Below are positions 27,028-36,432 of a DNA stretch of 64,000 bases, one piece after another (the first letter of the stretch is position 1; the number at the start of each line of letters is the position of its first letter). The position numbers were made by a program, and so were the translations under genes. The stretch covers positions 3,671 to 67,670 of the forward strand of contig NZ_JAXMOR010000026.1 in NCBI RefSeq assembly GCF_034669705.1. The letters run 5' to 3'. Below the pieces are notes generated by a model. That model was not told the origin of the DNA and did no database searches. It saw only the letters and a list, made by a program, of their open reading frames with translations. The stretch is from Marinovum sp034669705 (lineage in GTDB: Bacteria; Pseudomonadota; Alphaproteobacteria; Rhodobacterales; Rhodobacteraceae).

Positions 27028-30000
27028 TTACTCTTCGAATTCGACCAGCAGATCCTTGGCGTCGATCTGGCCGCCGGGCTGGACGTGCACCGCCTTGACC
27101 GTGGCGTCGCGCTCGGCGTGGATGCCGGTCTCCATCTTCATCGCCTCGATGGTCAGCAGCATGTCGCCTTCCTTGATCGTATCGCCCGCCTTGACTGCGA
27201 CCGTGGCCACCACGCCCGGCATCGGCGCGCCGACATGGCGGTCGTTGCCGAGCTCGGCCTTGGGCCGCGCCGCCGACGCGGCGGCGGACTTGCGGTCGGG
27301 CACGCGGATCACGCGGGGCTGGCCGTTGAGCTCGAAGAACACCTTGACCTCGCCGTCCTCGCCGGTCTCGCCCACCGCCTGCAGCCGGATCTCCAGCGTC
27401 TTGCCGGGGTCGATCTCGGCGGTGATCTCCTCGCCCGGCTGCATGCCGTAGAAGAAGGTATGCGTCGGCAGTGCCCGCACCGGGCCGTACTGGCGATGAC
27501 GGCCCATGTAGTCGAGGAAGACCTTGGGATACATCAGATATCCGTTGAGGTCCTCGTTATCGATCGCCAGCCCTTCGAGCTCTTGCGAGAGCTCTTCGCG
27601 GGTGGCCTCGATATCGACCGGCTTGAGGTGCTTGCCGGGGCGCTCGGTGTTGGGTTTCTCGCCCTTGAGCACCTTCTTCATGATGCCATCGGGAAAGCCG
27701 CCCGGCGGTTGGCCGAGGTTGCCCTTCATCATGTCGATCACCGAATCGGGGAAGCTGACGTCGGTCTTGGGGTCCTCGACCTCGGCACGGGTCAGGCCCT
27801 GGCTCACCATCATCAGCGCCATGTCGCCCACCACCTTGGAGGAGGGGGTGACCTTGACGATATCGCCGAACATCATGTTGACGTCGGCATAGGCCTGCGC
27901 CACCTCGTGCCAGCGCTCCTCGAGGCCGAGCGAGCGCGCCTGGGTCTTGAGGTTGGTGAACTGGCCGCCGGGCATCTCGTGCAGATAGACCTCCGAGGCC
28001 GGGGCCTGCATGCTCGATTCGAACGCCGCGTACTGGCCGCGCACCGCTTCCCAGTAGTTCGAGATCTCGCGGATCGCGGCGACGTCGAGCCCGGTGTCGC
28101 GCTCGGTATAGCGCAGCGCCTCGACAATCGAGCCCAGCGTCGGTTGCGAGGTATTGCCCGAAAGCGCATCCATCGCGCCATCGACCGCATCGACGCCGGC
28201 CGCGGCCGCCGCCATGATGGTGCCGATCTGCGCGCCCGAGGTGTCGTGGGTGTGGAAGTGGATCGGCAGGCCGACCTCTTCCTTCAGCGTCTTGATCAGG
28301 GCGCTGGCGGCCGAGGGTTTCAGCAGCCCGGCCATGTCCTTGAGGCCAAGCACATGGGCGCCGCCGTCGCGCAGCTGCTTGCCCATTTCGACATAGTACT
28401 TCAGGTCATATTTCGACCGGTCGGGATCGCGGTAATCGCCGGTGTAGCAGATCGTGCCCTCGCAGAGCTTGCCAGAGGCCTGCACCGCATCCATCGCGAC
28501 ACGCATGTTCTCGACCCAGTTCAGGCTGTCGAAGACCCGGAACACGTCGATGCCGGATTCCGCCGCCTGTTTGACGAAGAACTCCACCACGTTGTCGGGG
28601 TAGTTGGTATAGCCCACCCCGTTCGAGGCGCGCAGCAGCATCTGGGTCATCAGGTTGGGCATCGCGGCGCGGATGTCACGCAGGCGCTGCCACGGGCATT
28701 CCTGCAGGAACCGATAGGCCACGTCGAAGGTCGCCCCGCCCCAGCATTCCACCGAAAACAGTTGCGGCAGCTTGGCGGCATAGGCCGGCGCCACCTTGAT
28801 CATGTCGATCGAGCGCATCCGGGTGGCCAGAAGCGACTGATGGCCATCGCGCATCGCGGTGTCGGTGATCAGCAGCTTCTTCTCGGCCAGCATCCAGTCG
28901 GCCACCGCCTGAGGGCCCTTGTCCTCGAGCAGGTTGCGGGTGCCATAGGCGGGCTTGGCGTCAAACGGCACCTGCGGCGGCTTGGCCGGCTTCAGCTCGG
29001 GGTGCGGCTTGGGACGGCCCTGCACCTCGGGGTGACCGTTGACAGTGATGTCCGCGATGTAGGTCAGCACCTTGGTGCCCCGGTCGCGGCGCTTCTTGAA
29101 ATCGAAGAGCTCCGGCGTCTCGTCGATGAATTTGGTGTGGTACTGGTTGTTGAGGAAGGTCGGATGCTTGAGCAGGTTCTCGACGAAGGCGATGTTGGTG
29201 CTGACGCCGCGCACCCGGAATTCGCGCAGCGCCCGGTCCATCCGCGAGATCGCCTTCTCCGGGGTCTGCGCCCAGGCGGTGACCTTGGTCAGCAGCGAAT
29301 CGTAGTAGCGGGTGATCACGCCGCCGGCGTAGGCGGTGCCGCCGTCAAGCCGGATGCCCATGCCTGTGGCCGAGCGATAGGCGGTGATCCGGCCGTAGTC
29401 GGGGATGAAGTTATTCTGCGGGTCCTCGGTGGTGACGCGGGTCTGCAGCGCGTGGCCGTTGAGGCGGATATCATACTGGCTGGCCTTGCCGGTGGCCTCG
29501 GCCAGGCTCTTGCCCTCGGCGATCAGGATCTGCGCCTGAACGATGTCGATGCCGGTGACTTCCTCGGTGACGGTGTGTTCGACCTGCACGCGGGGGTTGA
29601 CCTCGATGAAGTAGAACTTGCCGGTCTCCATATCCATCAGGAACTCGACGGTGCCGGCGCATTCATAGTTCACATGGGCGCAGATCTTGCGGCCGAGCTC
29701 GCAGATTTCCTCGCGCTGGGCCTCCGACAGATAGGGGGCGGGCGCGCGCTCGACGACCTTCTGGTTGCGACGCTGGACCGAGCAGTCCCGCTCGTAGAGG
29801 TGATAGATGTTGCCCTGCTTGTCGCCGAGGATCTGCACCTCGACGTGGCGGGCGCGGGTGATCATCTTTTCGAGATAGCCTTCGCCGTTGCCAAAGGCCG
29901 CCTCGGCCTCGCGCCGGCCCTCGAGCACCTTGTCCTCGAGCTCGTCTTCCGACGCGATCGGCCGCATGCCACGACCGCCGCCGCCCCAGGAGGCCTTGAG

Positions 30001-30477
30001 CATCAGCGGGTAGCCCACTTCGGCCGCCTGCTTCTTGATCTTGGCCATGTCATCGCCCAGCACCTCGGTCGCCGGGATCACCGGCACGTCGGCCTCGACC
30101 GCCACCCGCCGGGCGCTGGCCTTGTCGCCAAGGGCGCGCATGGTTTCGGCGCGGGGGCCGATGAAGGTGATGCCGGCGGCATCGCAGGCATCGACGAAAT
30201 CGGGGTTCTCGGACAGCAGGCCATAGCCCGGGTGGATCGCATCGGCGCCCGACATCTTGGCGACCCGGATGATCTCCTCGATGCTCAGGTAGGCCGCCAC
30301 CGGCCCCAGACCTTCGCCGATCCGATACGCCTCGTCCGCCTTGAACCGGTGCAGGCCAAGCTTGTCTTCCTCGGCATAGACCGCGACGGTCTTTTTGCCC
30401 ATTTCGTTGGCGGCCCGCATGATGCGGATGGCGATCTCGCCCCGGTTGGCGATCAGGATCTTGTGAAAGTCGGACAT
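27028..30477 (-). CDS. pyc: pyruvate carboxylase
   Basis: Anaplerotic biotin enzyme: pyruvate plus bicarbonate and ATP to oxaloacetate. 1149 residues, the normal single-chain length. Order: biotin carboxylase (1 to about 460, KASWGGGGRGMR nucleotide loop and FIEVNPRVQVEHTVTEE); carboxyltransferase (about 530-830, MRDGHQSLLATRMR and ECWGGATFDVAYRF, HTHDTSG metal site); pyc-type linker; biotin carboxyl carrier domain with IEAMKMETG, biotinyl-Lys1114. Intact, monocistronic, followed by a strong hairpin. Confidence 0.96.
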   Translation of the reverse strand: MSDFHKILIANRGEIAIRIMRAANEMGKKTVAVYAEEDKLGLHRFKADEAYRIGEGLGPVAAYLSIEEIIRVAKMSGADAIHPGYGLLSENPDFVDACDAAGITFIGPRAETMRALGDKASARRVAVEADVPVIPATEVLGDDMAKIKKQAAEVGYPLMLKASWGGGGRGMRPIASEDELEDKVLEGRREAEAAFGNGEGYLEKMITRARHVEVQILGDKQGNIYHLYERDCSVQRRNQKVVERAPAPYLSEAQREEICELGRKICAHVNYECAGTVEFLMDMETGKFYFIEVNPRVQVEHTVTEEVTGIDIVQAQILIAEGKSLAEATGKASQYDIRLNGHALQTRVTTEDPQNNFIPDYGRITAYRSATGMGIRLDGGTAYAGGVITRYYDSLLTKVTAWAQTPEKAISRMDRALREFRVRGVSTNIAFVENLLKHPTFLNNQYHTKFIDETPELFDFKKRRDRGTKVLTYIADITVNGHPEVQGRPKPHPELKPAKPPQVPFDAKPAYGTRNLLEDKGPQAVADWMLAEKKLLITDTAMRDGHQSLLATRMRSIDMIKVAPAYAAKLPQLFSVECWGGATFDVAYRFLQECPWQRLRDIRAAMPNLMTQMLLRASNGVGYTNYPDNVVEFFVKQAAESGIDVFRVFDSLNWVENMRVAMDAVQASGKLCEGTICYTGDYRDPDRSKYDLKYYVEMGKQLRDGGAHVLGLKDMAGLLKPSAASALIKTLKEEVGLPIHFHTHDTSGAQIGTIMAAAAAGVDAVDGAMDALSGNTSQPTLGSIVEALRYTERDTGLDVAAIREISNYWEAVRGQYAAFESSMQAPASEVYLHEMPGGQFTNLKTQARSLGLEERWHEVAQAYADVNMMFGDIVKVTPSSKVVGDMALMMVSQGLTRAEVEDPKTDVSFPDSVIDMMKGNLGQPPGGFPDGIMKKVLKGEKPNTERPGKHLKPVDIEATREELSQELEGLAIDNEDLNGYLMYPKVFLDYMGRHRQYGPVRALPTHTFFYGMQPGEEITAEIDPGKTLEIRLQAVGETGEDGEVKVFFELNGQPRVIRVPDRKSAAASAARPKAELGNDRHVGAPMPGVVATVAVKAGDTIKEGDMLLTIEAMKMETGIHAERDATVKAVHVQPGGQIDAKDLLVEFEE

Positions 30478-30581
30478 GGCAGGCTTTCCGTTTGTTGCAT
30501 TGCAGCATGCTTAGACGGTCGGCGACGGTAGGTAAACAGACCTGACGGGTTCAATCCGGTCTTCAAATCGCTTTCAGTGGC

Positions 30582-31463
30582 TCATGCCGCGATCAGGGTC
30601 ACGTTGCGCATGTTGGCGATGAACTCGACATCGGAGTCGTAAAGCTCGGTCAGCGAGTCGACGTAGTTCTCGGTCCAGCCGGGAATATCGAGCTCTTGCT
30701 CGACCGCGTCATCCAGCGCGTACTTGTCGAGAAAGGCCACCATCGCCTTGCGTTTTTGCGGCTCGGGGATGCCGGGATGTTCGGCGAGGAAGGCGCGGAA
30801 GCGTTTCATGCCCTCGTCGGACATGATCTTGGCCAAGAGGTCGAAGGCGCCGGTGATCTTGGTGCCAGAGGGCAGCCCGCCCATGGCGCGCAGGATCTCG
30901 CCCCAGATCAGCGGGCTGTCCTCGTTGCACCAGACGGTGATCGGCAGGTCGGGCACGGCGATCTGGATGCGCTCGATCACCTCTGACCAGCGCAGGTAGG
31001 CCGGCTCGGCACCGTTGAGAAAGCTGTCGAAGCTCTCGTGCGGGGTGTCGGCCCAGACCGCCGGCAGCCAGGTCGCGGGGTTGCGGATGCCGAGGAAGAG
31101 CTCGAGCTGGTCGCTTTCGAACAGCCGGGCGGCATTGCGCATCCGCTCGTCGGCGCGGGGATAGATCCGGCCGGCGCCCAGCGCGATCTTGGGCACGCAG
31201 AACAGGTGCTCGTGGCTGAACACCACCCGTCCGAAGCTGTCGGGGTCCTCGCTGAGGATGCTTTCGAGCAGGATGTCGCGGGCTTCGGGGGTAGGGTCGG
31301 CCTTGCTGAGCGCATTGAGGCTGCCCGACAGCAGCTGCCGGTAGTGGCTGGGCCCCGGCACCGCGACGGCGCGCGCCCTGAGATCCTCGGCATTGCGCAG
31401 CAGGCAGCGCAGCAGCTTGCCGTCGTCGGTGGCATGTGCGCCGGCGTGGAGAATGACTTTCAT
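30582..31463 (-). CDS. unrecognised protein, possibly sulfotransferase-like
   Basis: 293 residues, no signal peptide or membrane segment. The start VILHAGAHATDDGKLLRCLLRN has the position and shape of the nucleotide-binding loop of PAPS-dependent sulfotransferases, and a RNPATWLPAVW stretch near residue 130 recalls their second motif. The match is too weak to assign an activity. Likely alternatives are a Rhodobacteraceae-specific conserved protein or a glycan-modifying enzyme. It lies between pyc and tRNA-Thr, with no operon partners. Confidence 0.6.
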   Translation of the reverse strand: MKVILHAGAHATDDGKLLRCLLRNAEDLRARAVAVPGPSHYRQLLSGSLNALSKADPTPEARDILLESILSEDPDSFGRVVFSHEHLFCVPKIALGAGRIYPRADERMRNAARLFESDQLELFLGIRNPATWLPAVWADTPHESFDSFLNGAEPAYLRWSEVIERIQIAVPDLPITVWCNEDSPLIWGEILRAMGGLPSGTKITGAFDLLAKIMSDEGMKRFRAFLAEHPGIPEPQKRKAMVAFLDKYALDDAVEQELDIPGWTENYVDSLTELYDSDVEFIANMRNVTLIAA

Positions 31464-31602
31464 GCGGCCCCCCGTGTGCTGCGCCTCGGGGCACTATACA
31501 AAAGGGGGCGGCAGGGGAAAGCCCGCAGGCCGGAAGGGGCGGGTGCGACGTCCGGATTTCCTCTTGCCCTGAATGCGGCGAGGCACTAGAGGGTTGCCTC
31601 GT

Positions 31603-31678
31603 GCCCCTATAGCTCAGCTGGTAGAGCAACTGATTTGTAATCAGTAGGTCCGCGGTTCGAGTCCGTGTGGGGGCACCA
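31603..31678 (+). tRNA. tRNA-Thr(TGT)
   Basis: 76-base cloverleaf with encoded CCA: acceptor GCCCCTA/TGGGGGC, D arm GCTCAGCTGGTAGAGC, anticodon loop TTTGTAA (anticodon TGT), T arm GCGGTTCGAGTCCGT. AT-rich, rearranged DNA with IS remains begins directly after its 3' end. Confidence 0.95.
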
Positions 31679-31959
31679 TTTTCCACATCAGAGACAGATA
31701 GTTGCGCAGTTTGCCTGTGATCTATTCGCAATCAGAAGCTACACGTCATAATAAGCAATAACGATGCGTGATGATCGACTCGCTATCCCCAACGTACGCC
31801 GTTTGGGAGACAGAAATGAGTCACAGATGTGGTATGCCATCAACGTTACTATAACCAGATTATGTTTATAACTGACGACCCGACTTCCGGCGCTAGGCTC
31901 AGGACCCATTGAATTCAGCAGATTGGCATGATTCACCGCGCGAGAACAGAGCGGTGATC
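31679..31959. other. AT-rich spacer downstream of tRNA-Thr
   Basis: About 280 bp of clearly lower GC than the surroundings, without a supportable gene. It lies between a tRNA 3' end and a decayed insertion sequence, so it may be the edge of an old insertion. Confidence 0.5.
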
Positions 31960-32187
31960 ATGTCTGATCTCTTCTGACTGAGCGATGCGCAGATGGCGCG
32001 TCTGGAACCCTACTTTCCGAAGTCCCATGGTCAGTCGCGCGTCGATGATCGGCGTGTCCTGAGCGAGATTATCTTCTTCAATCGTAATGGGTTGCGATGG
32101 CGTGACGCGCCTGCGGCATACGGCCCCCACAGAGACGCTCTACAACCGTTGGAAGCGTTGGAGCGACAAAGGCATCTTCGCGAAGAT
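31960..32187 (+). pseudogene. IS5-family transposase remnant
   Basis: The reading frame starts MSDLF, then a TGA (31975-31977) where related IS5 transposases have Trp, and continues LSDAQMARLEPYFPKSH, DDRRVLSEIIFFNRNGLRW and RDAPAAYGPH. Near 32131-32140 an extra base shifts the frame; LYNRWKRWSDKGIF continues in the next frame. The sequence is then cut off, with no DDE core. Doubly inactivated N-terminal fragment of about 75 codons. Confidence 0.8.
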
Positions 32188-32279
32188 AATCTCGCCTTCC
32201 CAGGCATAGCCTTTCAGCGTGCCGCCGCCGGAGGGAAGAATATCCGCGGTTGTCGCAGGCTTTCCGACCCGGCCCGGCC

Positions 32280-32399
32280 GCCGGGGTGATGGGCCGGCGG
32301 GTGTCGATGGCGCCGGTGCCGAGGAGCCGCCCCGCGTCGTCAAACAGGCCGACGCGGCGCAGAGCCCGCGCCGACATCGATCCCGATCACATGACTCAT
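32280..32399 (-). pseudogene. FGGY-family carbohydrate kinase, N-terminal remnant
   Basis: ATG at 32399, 4 bp after the SDR stop, begins MSHVIGIDVGAGSA, the phosphate-binding start of FGGY sugar kinases. After one extra base the next frame gives GLFDDAGRLLGTGAIDTRRP. The kinase then ends at unrelated sequence next to the IS5 remnant. This shows that the SDR/TctABC operon once continued with a kinase that was lost. Confidence 0.65.
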
Positions 32400-32403
32400 G
32401 CGG

Positions 32404-33222
32404 TCACCACGAGGTAAAGCCGCCGTCCAGCACGAGGTTCGCGCCGGTCATGTAGCTGGAGGCGTCGGAGCCCAGGAACTGGACGATGGGGCCGAATTCC
32501 TCGATCTCGGCCTGCCGGCCCATGGGCACGCGTTCAAGGAAGGCGTCGATGAATTCCTTGTCGAAGGAGCCGGTCTTGACGCCGCCGAAGGTCACAAGGT
32601 TCACCCGCACGCCCTTTTTCGCCCAATAGGTGGCGAGGTAGCGGGTCATGTTCAGCAGACCGGATTTCGAGGCCGCGTAGGAGATTGCCTTGACGAAGGG
32701 CTTGCCGTCGCGTTCCTCGCGGTAGGCGTAAAGCGCCTGATTGGGCGAGACCATGCCGTACATCGACCCGACCATGATGATCGATCCGCGCCCGGCCTCG
32801 GCCATCTTGGTGCCGATCACCTGCGAGCAGAGCATGCAGCCGGTGAGGTTGGTGTCGATCACGTCGTCCCAGTATTTCTTGGGGTAGACCTCAAAGGGGG
32901 CGTTCTGATCGGCGTCGCCGTCGGGCTTGCTGTCGATCCCCGCATTGTTGATGAGAACGTGCGGCACGCCCCAGTCGGCGATCACCCGGTCCGTCGCGGT
33001 AACGAGGCTGTCCTTGTCGCGCACGTCAGCCTTGTAGACGCGCACCCGGTCGCCAAGGCCGGGGAACTGGCTCTCGATCTCCTCGGGGCTGCGGTCGCGG
33101 CGGGCAAAGATTGCCACCTTGGCGCCGTTGCCCGCCAGCTGCTTGGTAAACTGCGAGCCGAGCTGGCCCAGGCCGCCGGTGACAATGGCCACCTTGTCGG
33201 TGACGGAGAAGAAGTCGAGCAT
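32404..33222 (-). CDS. SDR family oxidoreductase
   Basis: Short-chain dehydrogenase/reductase, 272 residues. Rossmann motif TGGLGQLGSQF, NNAG, catalytic Ser in MVGSMYG, and YAASK (Tyr-x3-Lys). NAD(P)-dependent oxidation or reduction of a hydroxyl or keto group; the C-terminal Pfam-like SDR ending MTGANLVLDGGF is normal. It is 17 bp after tctA, in a unit with a TTT transporter and a RraA-like aldolase nearby, and was once followed by a FGGY kinase. A sugar-acid or polyol substrate is plausible. Confidence 0.88.
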   Translation of the reverse strand: MLDFFSVTDKVAIVTGGLGQLGSQFTKQLAGNGAKVAIFARRDRSPEEIESQFPGLGDRVRVYKADVRDKDSLVTATDRVIADWGVPHVLINNAGIDSKPDGDADQNAPFEVYPKKYWDDVIDTNLTGCMLCSQVIGTKMAEAGRGSIIMVGSMYGMVSPNQALYAYREERDGKPFVKAISYAASKSGLLNMTRYLATYWAKKGVRVNLVTFGGVKTGSFDKEFIDAFLERVPMGRQAEIEEFGPIVQFLGSDASSYMTGANLVLDGGFTSW

Positions 33223-33238
33223 CTGGATCTATCCTTGT

Positions 33239-34765
33239 TCAGGGGTGTTGGCCGGCCCTGCGGTGACGCAGGGCCTTGCGGATTTGGGTGAAGAGGGTCA
33301 GCGCGATCACCGCGATGACGATGAGACCGAGGCCGGCAGCGACGGGGCGGTCGAAAAATCCCGCCAGGTCGCCGCGGGCGATCTGCATGGACATGATGAA
33401 GTTGCGCTCCAGCACCGGGCCGAGCACGAGGCCGAGGATCACCGGCGCGATGGGATAGCCGTTGCGCTCCATCACATAGCCCACCAGCCCGGCCACCAGC
33501 ATGATGCCGACGCCGAAGAGGGTGTTGTTGATGGCATAAGAGCCCAGGAAACAGCAAACGAGGATCATCGGCACGATGACATTGCGCGGCACCGCCAGCA
33601 CCAGCCGGGCGCCGCGGATCGCGATGTAGCCCAGCGGGAAGAGCAGCAGGTTGGCGAGGAAGAAGCACAGGATGATGGCGGTGGGCATTGTCGGGTTCTC
33701 GGCAAAGAGCCGCGGCCCCGGGGCCACGCCCTTCATGTAGAGCACGCCCACCGCGATGGCCGTCACCGCGTCGCCGGGGATGCCGAAGACCAGCGCCGGG
33801 ATCCAGGCCGAGGACAGCCCGGAGTTGTTGGCCGAGGTGGCCTCGATCAGCCCTTCCTCGTGGCCGGTGCCGAATTTCTCGGGCGTTTTCGAGAACCGCG
33901 ACGAGAGGCCATAGGCGATCCAGGCCGCGAGGTCGCCGCCGACCCCGGGCAGGGCGCCCAGCGTGGCGCCGAGCGCCGAGCCGCGCAACAGGTTGCGGGG
34001 ATGGCGCCGGAGCAGGCCGAAGATGCCCTGATAGGGGCGCATCGGCAGGGTCTCGACCGGCTTGGCGCGTCGCACCGCAGGGTCCGTTCCGCCGCCGGAG
34101 AGACCGCGCAGAATCTCGGAGAAGGCGAACATGCCGATCATCACCGGTATGAAACTGACGCCACCCGAAAGCTCGATCGAGCCGAAGGTGAAACGCGGCT
34201 GGCCGCTGGTGACATCCAGCCCGACGGTCGAGACCAGAAGCCCCAGCGCCAGCGCCACCGCGCCCTTGACCGGGCTGCTGCCCGAGACCAGCGCACAGGC
34301 GAGCAGGCCCAGCACGGCGAGCCAGAAGAACTCGAAGCTGGAGAAGTTCAGCGAGAGCTTCGCCAGCAGCGGCCCGGTCAGAAGAAGCGCCGTTGCGCCG
34401 ATCAGCCCGCCGGTGGCGGAGAAGAAGAAACCGATGGAGAGGGCGCGCACCGCCAGGCCCTTGCGGGTCATGGCATAGCTTTCCTCGGTATAGGCGGCCG
34501 AGGCGGGCGTGCCCGGAATGCGCAGCAGCGCGCCGGGAATGTCGCCGGCGGTGATCGCCATGGCGGTCGAAGAGACGATCAGCGCGATGGCCGGCAGCGG
34601 CGCCATGTAGAAGGTCAGCGGCACCAGCAGCGCGGTGGCCATCGTGGCGGTCAACCCCGGAAGCGCACCGATGAACAGCCCGTAGACCGCGCCGCCCAGG
34701 ATGGCGAGCAGCACCGGAAGGTGAAAGACGAGGCCCAGCGCCTCGGCCAGCGTTGCGGCACTCAT
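33239..34765 (-). CDS. tctA: tripartite tricarboxylate transporter, large permease TctA
   Basis: 508-residue inner-membrane protein with about 12 hydrophobic segments. The TctA signature GLFIGALPGLTATMATALLVPLTF is near residue 30, with ITAGDIPGALLRIPGTPASAAYTEE and a second GATLGALPGVGGDLAAWIAYG copy in the middle. Overlaps tctB by 4 bp. Large subunit of a TTT-family importer for carboxylates. Confidence 0.92.
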   Translation of the reverse strand: MSAATLAEALGLVFHLPVLLAILGGAVYGLFIGALPGLTATMATALLVPLTFYMAPLPAIALIVSSTAMAITAGDIPGALLRIPGTPASAAYTEESYAMTRKGLAVRALSIGFFFSATGGLIGATALLLTGPLLAKLSLNFSSFEFFWLAVLGLLACALVSGSSPVKGAVALALGLLVSTVGLDVTSGQPRFTFGSIELSGGVSFIPVMIGMFAFSEILRGLSGGGTDPAVRRAKPVETLPMRPYQGIFGLLRRHPRNLLRGSALGATLGALPGVGGDLAAWIAYGLSSRFSKTPEKFGTGHEEGLIEATSANNSGLSSAWIPALVFGIPGDAVTAIAVGVLYMKGVAPGPRLFAENPTMPTAIILCFFLANLLLFPLGYIAIRGARLVLAVPRNVIVPMILVCCFLGSYAINNTLFGVGIMLVAGLVGYVMERNGYPIAPVILGLVLGPVLERNFIMSMQIARGDLAGFFDRPVAAGLGLIVIAVIALTLFTQIRKALRHRRAGQHP

Positions 34766-35241
34766 GACAGTATCCCGGCAAGCGGCCCGGCGGGCAGCGA
34801 GACCCGCAGCAGACCGGAGAACACGTAGTGGAGCAGCAGGATGAAACCGGGGCAGATCAGCGCAATCACCGGCCAGCGCGCCCCCATCAGTGCCATCATC
34901 ACCGCCATGAATCCCATGCCATAGAGCGGGAAGCCCAGCGGCTCGAACAGCACCAGCCCAAGCGCGAGCCCGCCCAGCGACCAGATCGCCGCCAGCCTGT
35001 CGCGTCGCCTGTCACTGTCCTTGCCGCGCCAGTCCTCGAGGTTGATCCAGACCCGCCCGTCGCGCCGGGACGAGAGGGCGATGATCAGCCCGAAGCCTAG
35101 AAGCGCGATGCCGAGGCCCAGGGGCAGAAGGTCCGCGCCGAAGCGCACGCCAGGCACCTGGGGAAGCCGTGTGCTTCCCCAGATGACGAGCAGGCCGAAC
35201 AAGGCCAGGACCGAGCCTGACAGGCGATCTGCGATCCTCAT
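34762..35241 (-). CDS. tctB: tripartite tricarboxylate transporter, small permease TctB
   Basis: 159 residues, four membrane segments with a hydrophilic loop in the middle, the usual TctB form. Overlaps tctA (ATGA), lies 22 bp after tctC. Identification rests on topology, length and position between TctC and TctA. Confidence 0.85.
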   Translation of the reverse strand: MRIADRLSGSVLALFGLLVIWGSTRLPQVPGVRFGADLLPLGLGIALLGFGLIIALSSRRDGRVWINLEDWRGKDSDRRRDRLAAIWSLGGLALGLVLFEPLGFPLYGMGFMAVMMALMGARWPVIALICPGFILLLHYVFSGLLRVSLPAGPLAGILS

Positions 35242-35263
35242 GACAGGTCCTTTCCGCGACCCG

Positions 35264-36247
35264 TTACTGGGTCAGCCCGGCAGAGCCCATGGCTGCCGCG
35301 AGACCGTCTGACGCGGCTTTCACCGTGGATGCAAAGCCCGCGGCATCCTGGTAGGCAACCGAGAAGCCGCGCGAGGCCATGAAGGCCTGAAAATCGGGGT
35401 CCTCGGTGATTTCCTTCAGGGCTGCCTCGACCTTGGTGACGATGTCGGCCGGGATACCGTCTGGCGCGGCCAGACCGCGGAAGGGCAGGGGCGACCAGTC
35501 GGTGCCGAAGATCTCGGTCGTGGTGGGCAGGTCCGGGTAGAGCGACGAGCGCTCGGACGAGATCAGCGCGACGGTCTTGGCTTCGCCGGCATCGACCAGC
35601 GCCTGCGCTTCGGCCGGCGAGGTGGAGACCACGTCAATGGCGCCCGAGGCCAGCTGCTGCAACGCCGGGGCAGAGCCGTCGGAGGCGACCCAGGTTGCCG
35701 CGGTCGGGTCGATGCCCAGCTTGTCGAGCAGGCCGATCCACGCGAGGTGCGAAAGCCCGCCGCGATTGGCGCCCGAGGCTGCTATGGCGCCCGGATCCTG
35801 CTTGACCGCCTCGACCAGGCCGGCCGCGTCGGAATACTCGGCGTCGCCGGCGATGTTGATGGCGATGGGATCGGCGTTGAACCGGCCGATATAGCTGTAA
35901 TCCGCGGGGGTCACGCCGGCGAGGCCCTGGGCCTCGTACATCGTGCTTTCAATGGTGATGACGCCCAGCGTGTAGCCGTCGGGCTTGGCATTGGCGAGGG
36001 CCGCATGGCCCACCAGCCCGCCGCCGCCGGTGCGGTTCACCACGTTGAACGGCTGGCCGAAGGTCTCTTCCAGCTCTGTCGCCACCGCCCGCGCGGTGGC
36101 ATCGGTGCCGCCCCCGGCCGACCAGGGCACGATCACCGTGACTGCCTTTTCCGGCCATTCCGCCAGCGCCGCCCCGGCGGTGGCGATCAGCGTGACACCG
36201 GCCAGACCGGCCGCACGGCGCGACATCTTCATGAATTCCTGGAACAT
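35264..36247 (-). CDS. tctC: tripartite tricarboxylate transporter substrate-binding protein TctC
   Basis: Periplasmic binding protein (Bug/TctC family), 327 residues, GGGAGGA site before ATG 36247, signal peptide cleaved near ALA-EWPE. Conserved WPEKAVTVIVPWSAGGGTDATAR at the mature N-terminus and NRTGGGGLVGHAALANAKPDGYTLG. Binds a carboxylate, identity unknown. First gene of tctCBA-SDR, divergent from the GntR regulator. Confidence 0.9.
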   Translation of the reverse strand: MFQEFMKMSRRAAGLAGVTLIATAGAALAEWPEKAVTVIVPWSAGGGTDATARAVATELEETFGQPFNVVNRTGGGGLVGHAALANAKPDGYTLGVITIESTMYEAQGLAGVTPADYSYIGRFNADPIAINIAGDAEYSDAAGLVEAVKQDPGAIAASGANRGGLSHLAWIGLLDKLGIDPTAATWVASDGSAPALQQLASGAIDVVSTSPAEAQALVDAGEAKTVALISSERSSLYPDLPTTTEIFGTDWSPLPFRGLAAPDGIPADIVTKVEAALKEITEDPDFQAFMASRGFSVAYQDAAGFASTVKAASDGLAAAMGSAGLTQ

Positions 36248-36309
36248 GGTTTTCCTCCCTGTTGCTCCTCGGATGCTCCCCCCCGGAGAAATCCGACTCT
36301 TGACATATG

Positions 36310-36324
36310 ACTTATGACATAAGT
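36310..36324. promoter_or_regulatory. palindromic operator between tctC and the FadR-type regulator
   Basis: ACTTATG-A-CATAAGT is a perfect 15-bp palindrome with odd centre in the 185-bp divergent region, preceded by a partial copy (CATATGAC). GntR/FadR-family regulators bind short palindromes of this type. Likely bound by the protein encoded at 36433. Confidence 0.65.
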
Positions 36325-36432
36325 AGCCTAAACCTCAAGCGAACGCGGCGTCAACACTCCTTGCCGAATTTTGCCACCGCCCCGAGACTTGAACGGACAA
36401 ACCGGTCGGACCCATGAAATGAGGACTTTGAG

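Noticed and set aside
27085..30531. 1148-codon plus-strand open frame
   Set aside because: Antisense of pyruvate carboxylase, whose domains are all intact on the minus strand.
33119..34828. 569-codon plus-strand open frame
   Set aside because: Antisense of tctA and the end of the SDR gene.
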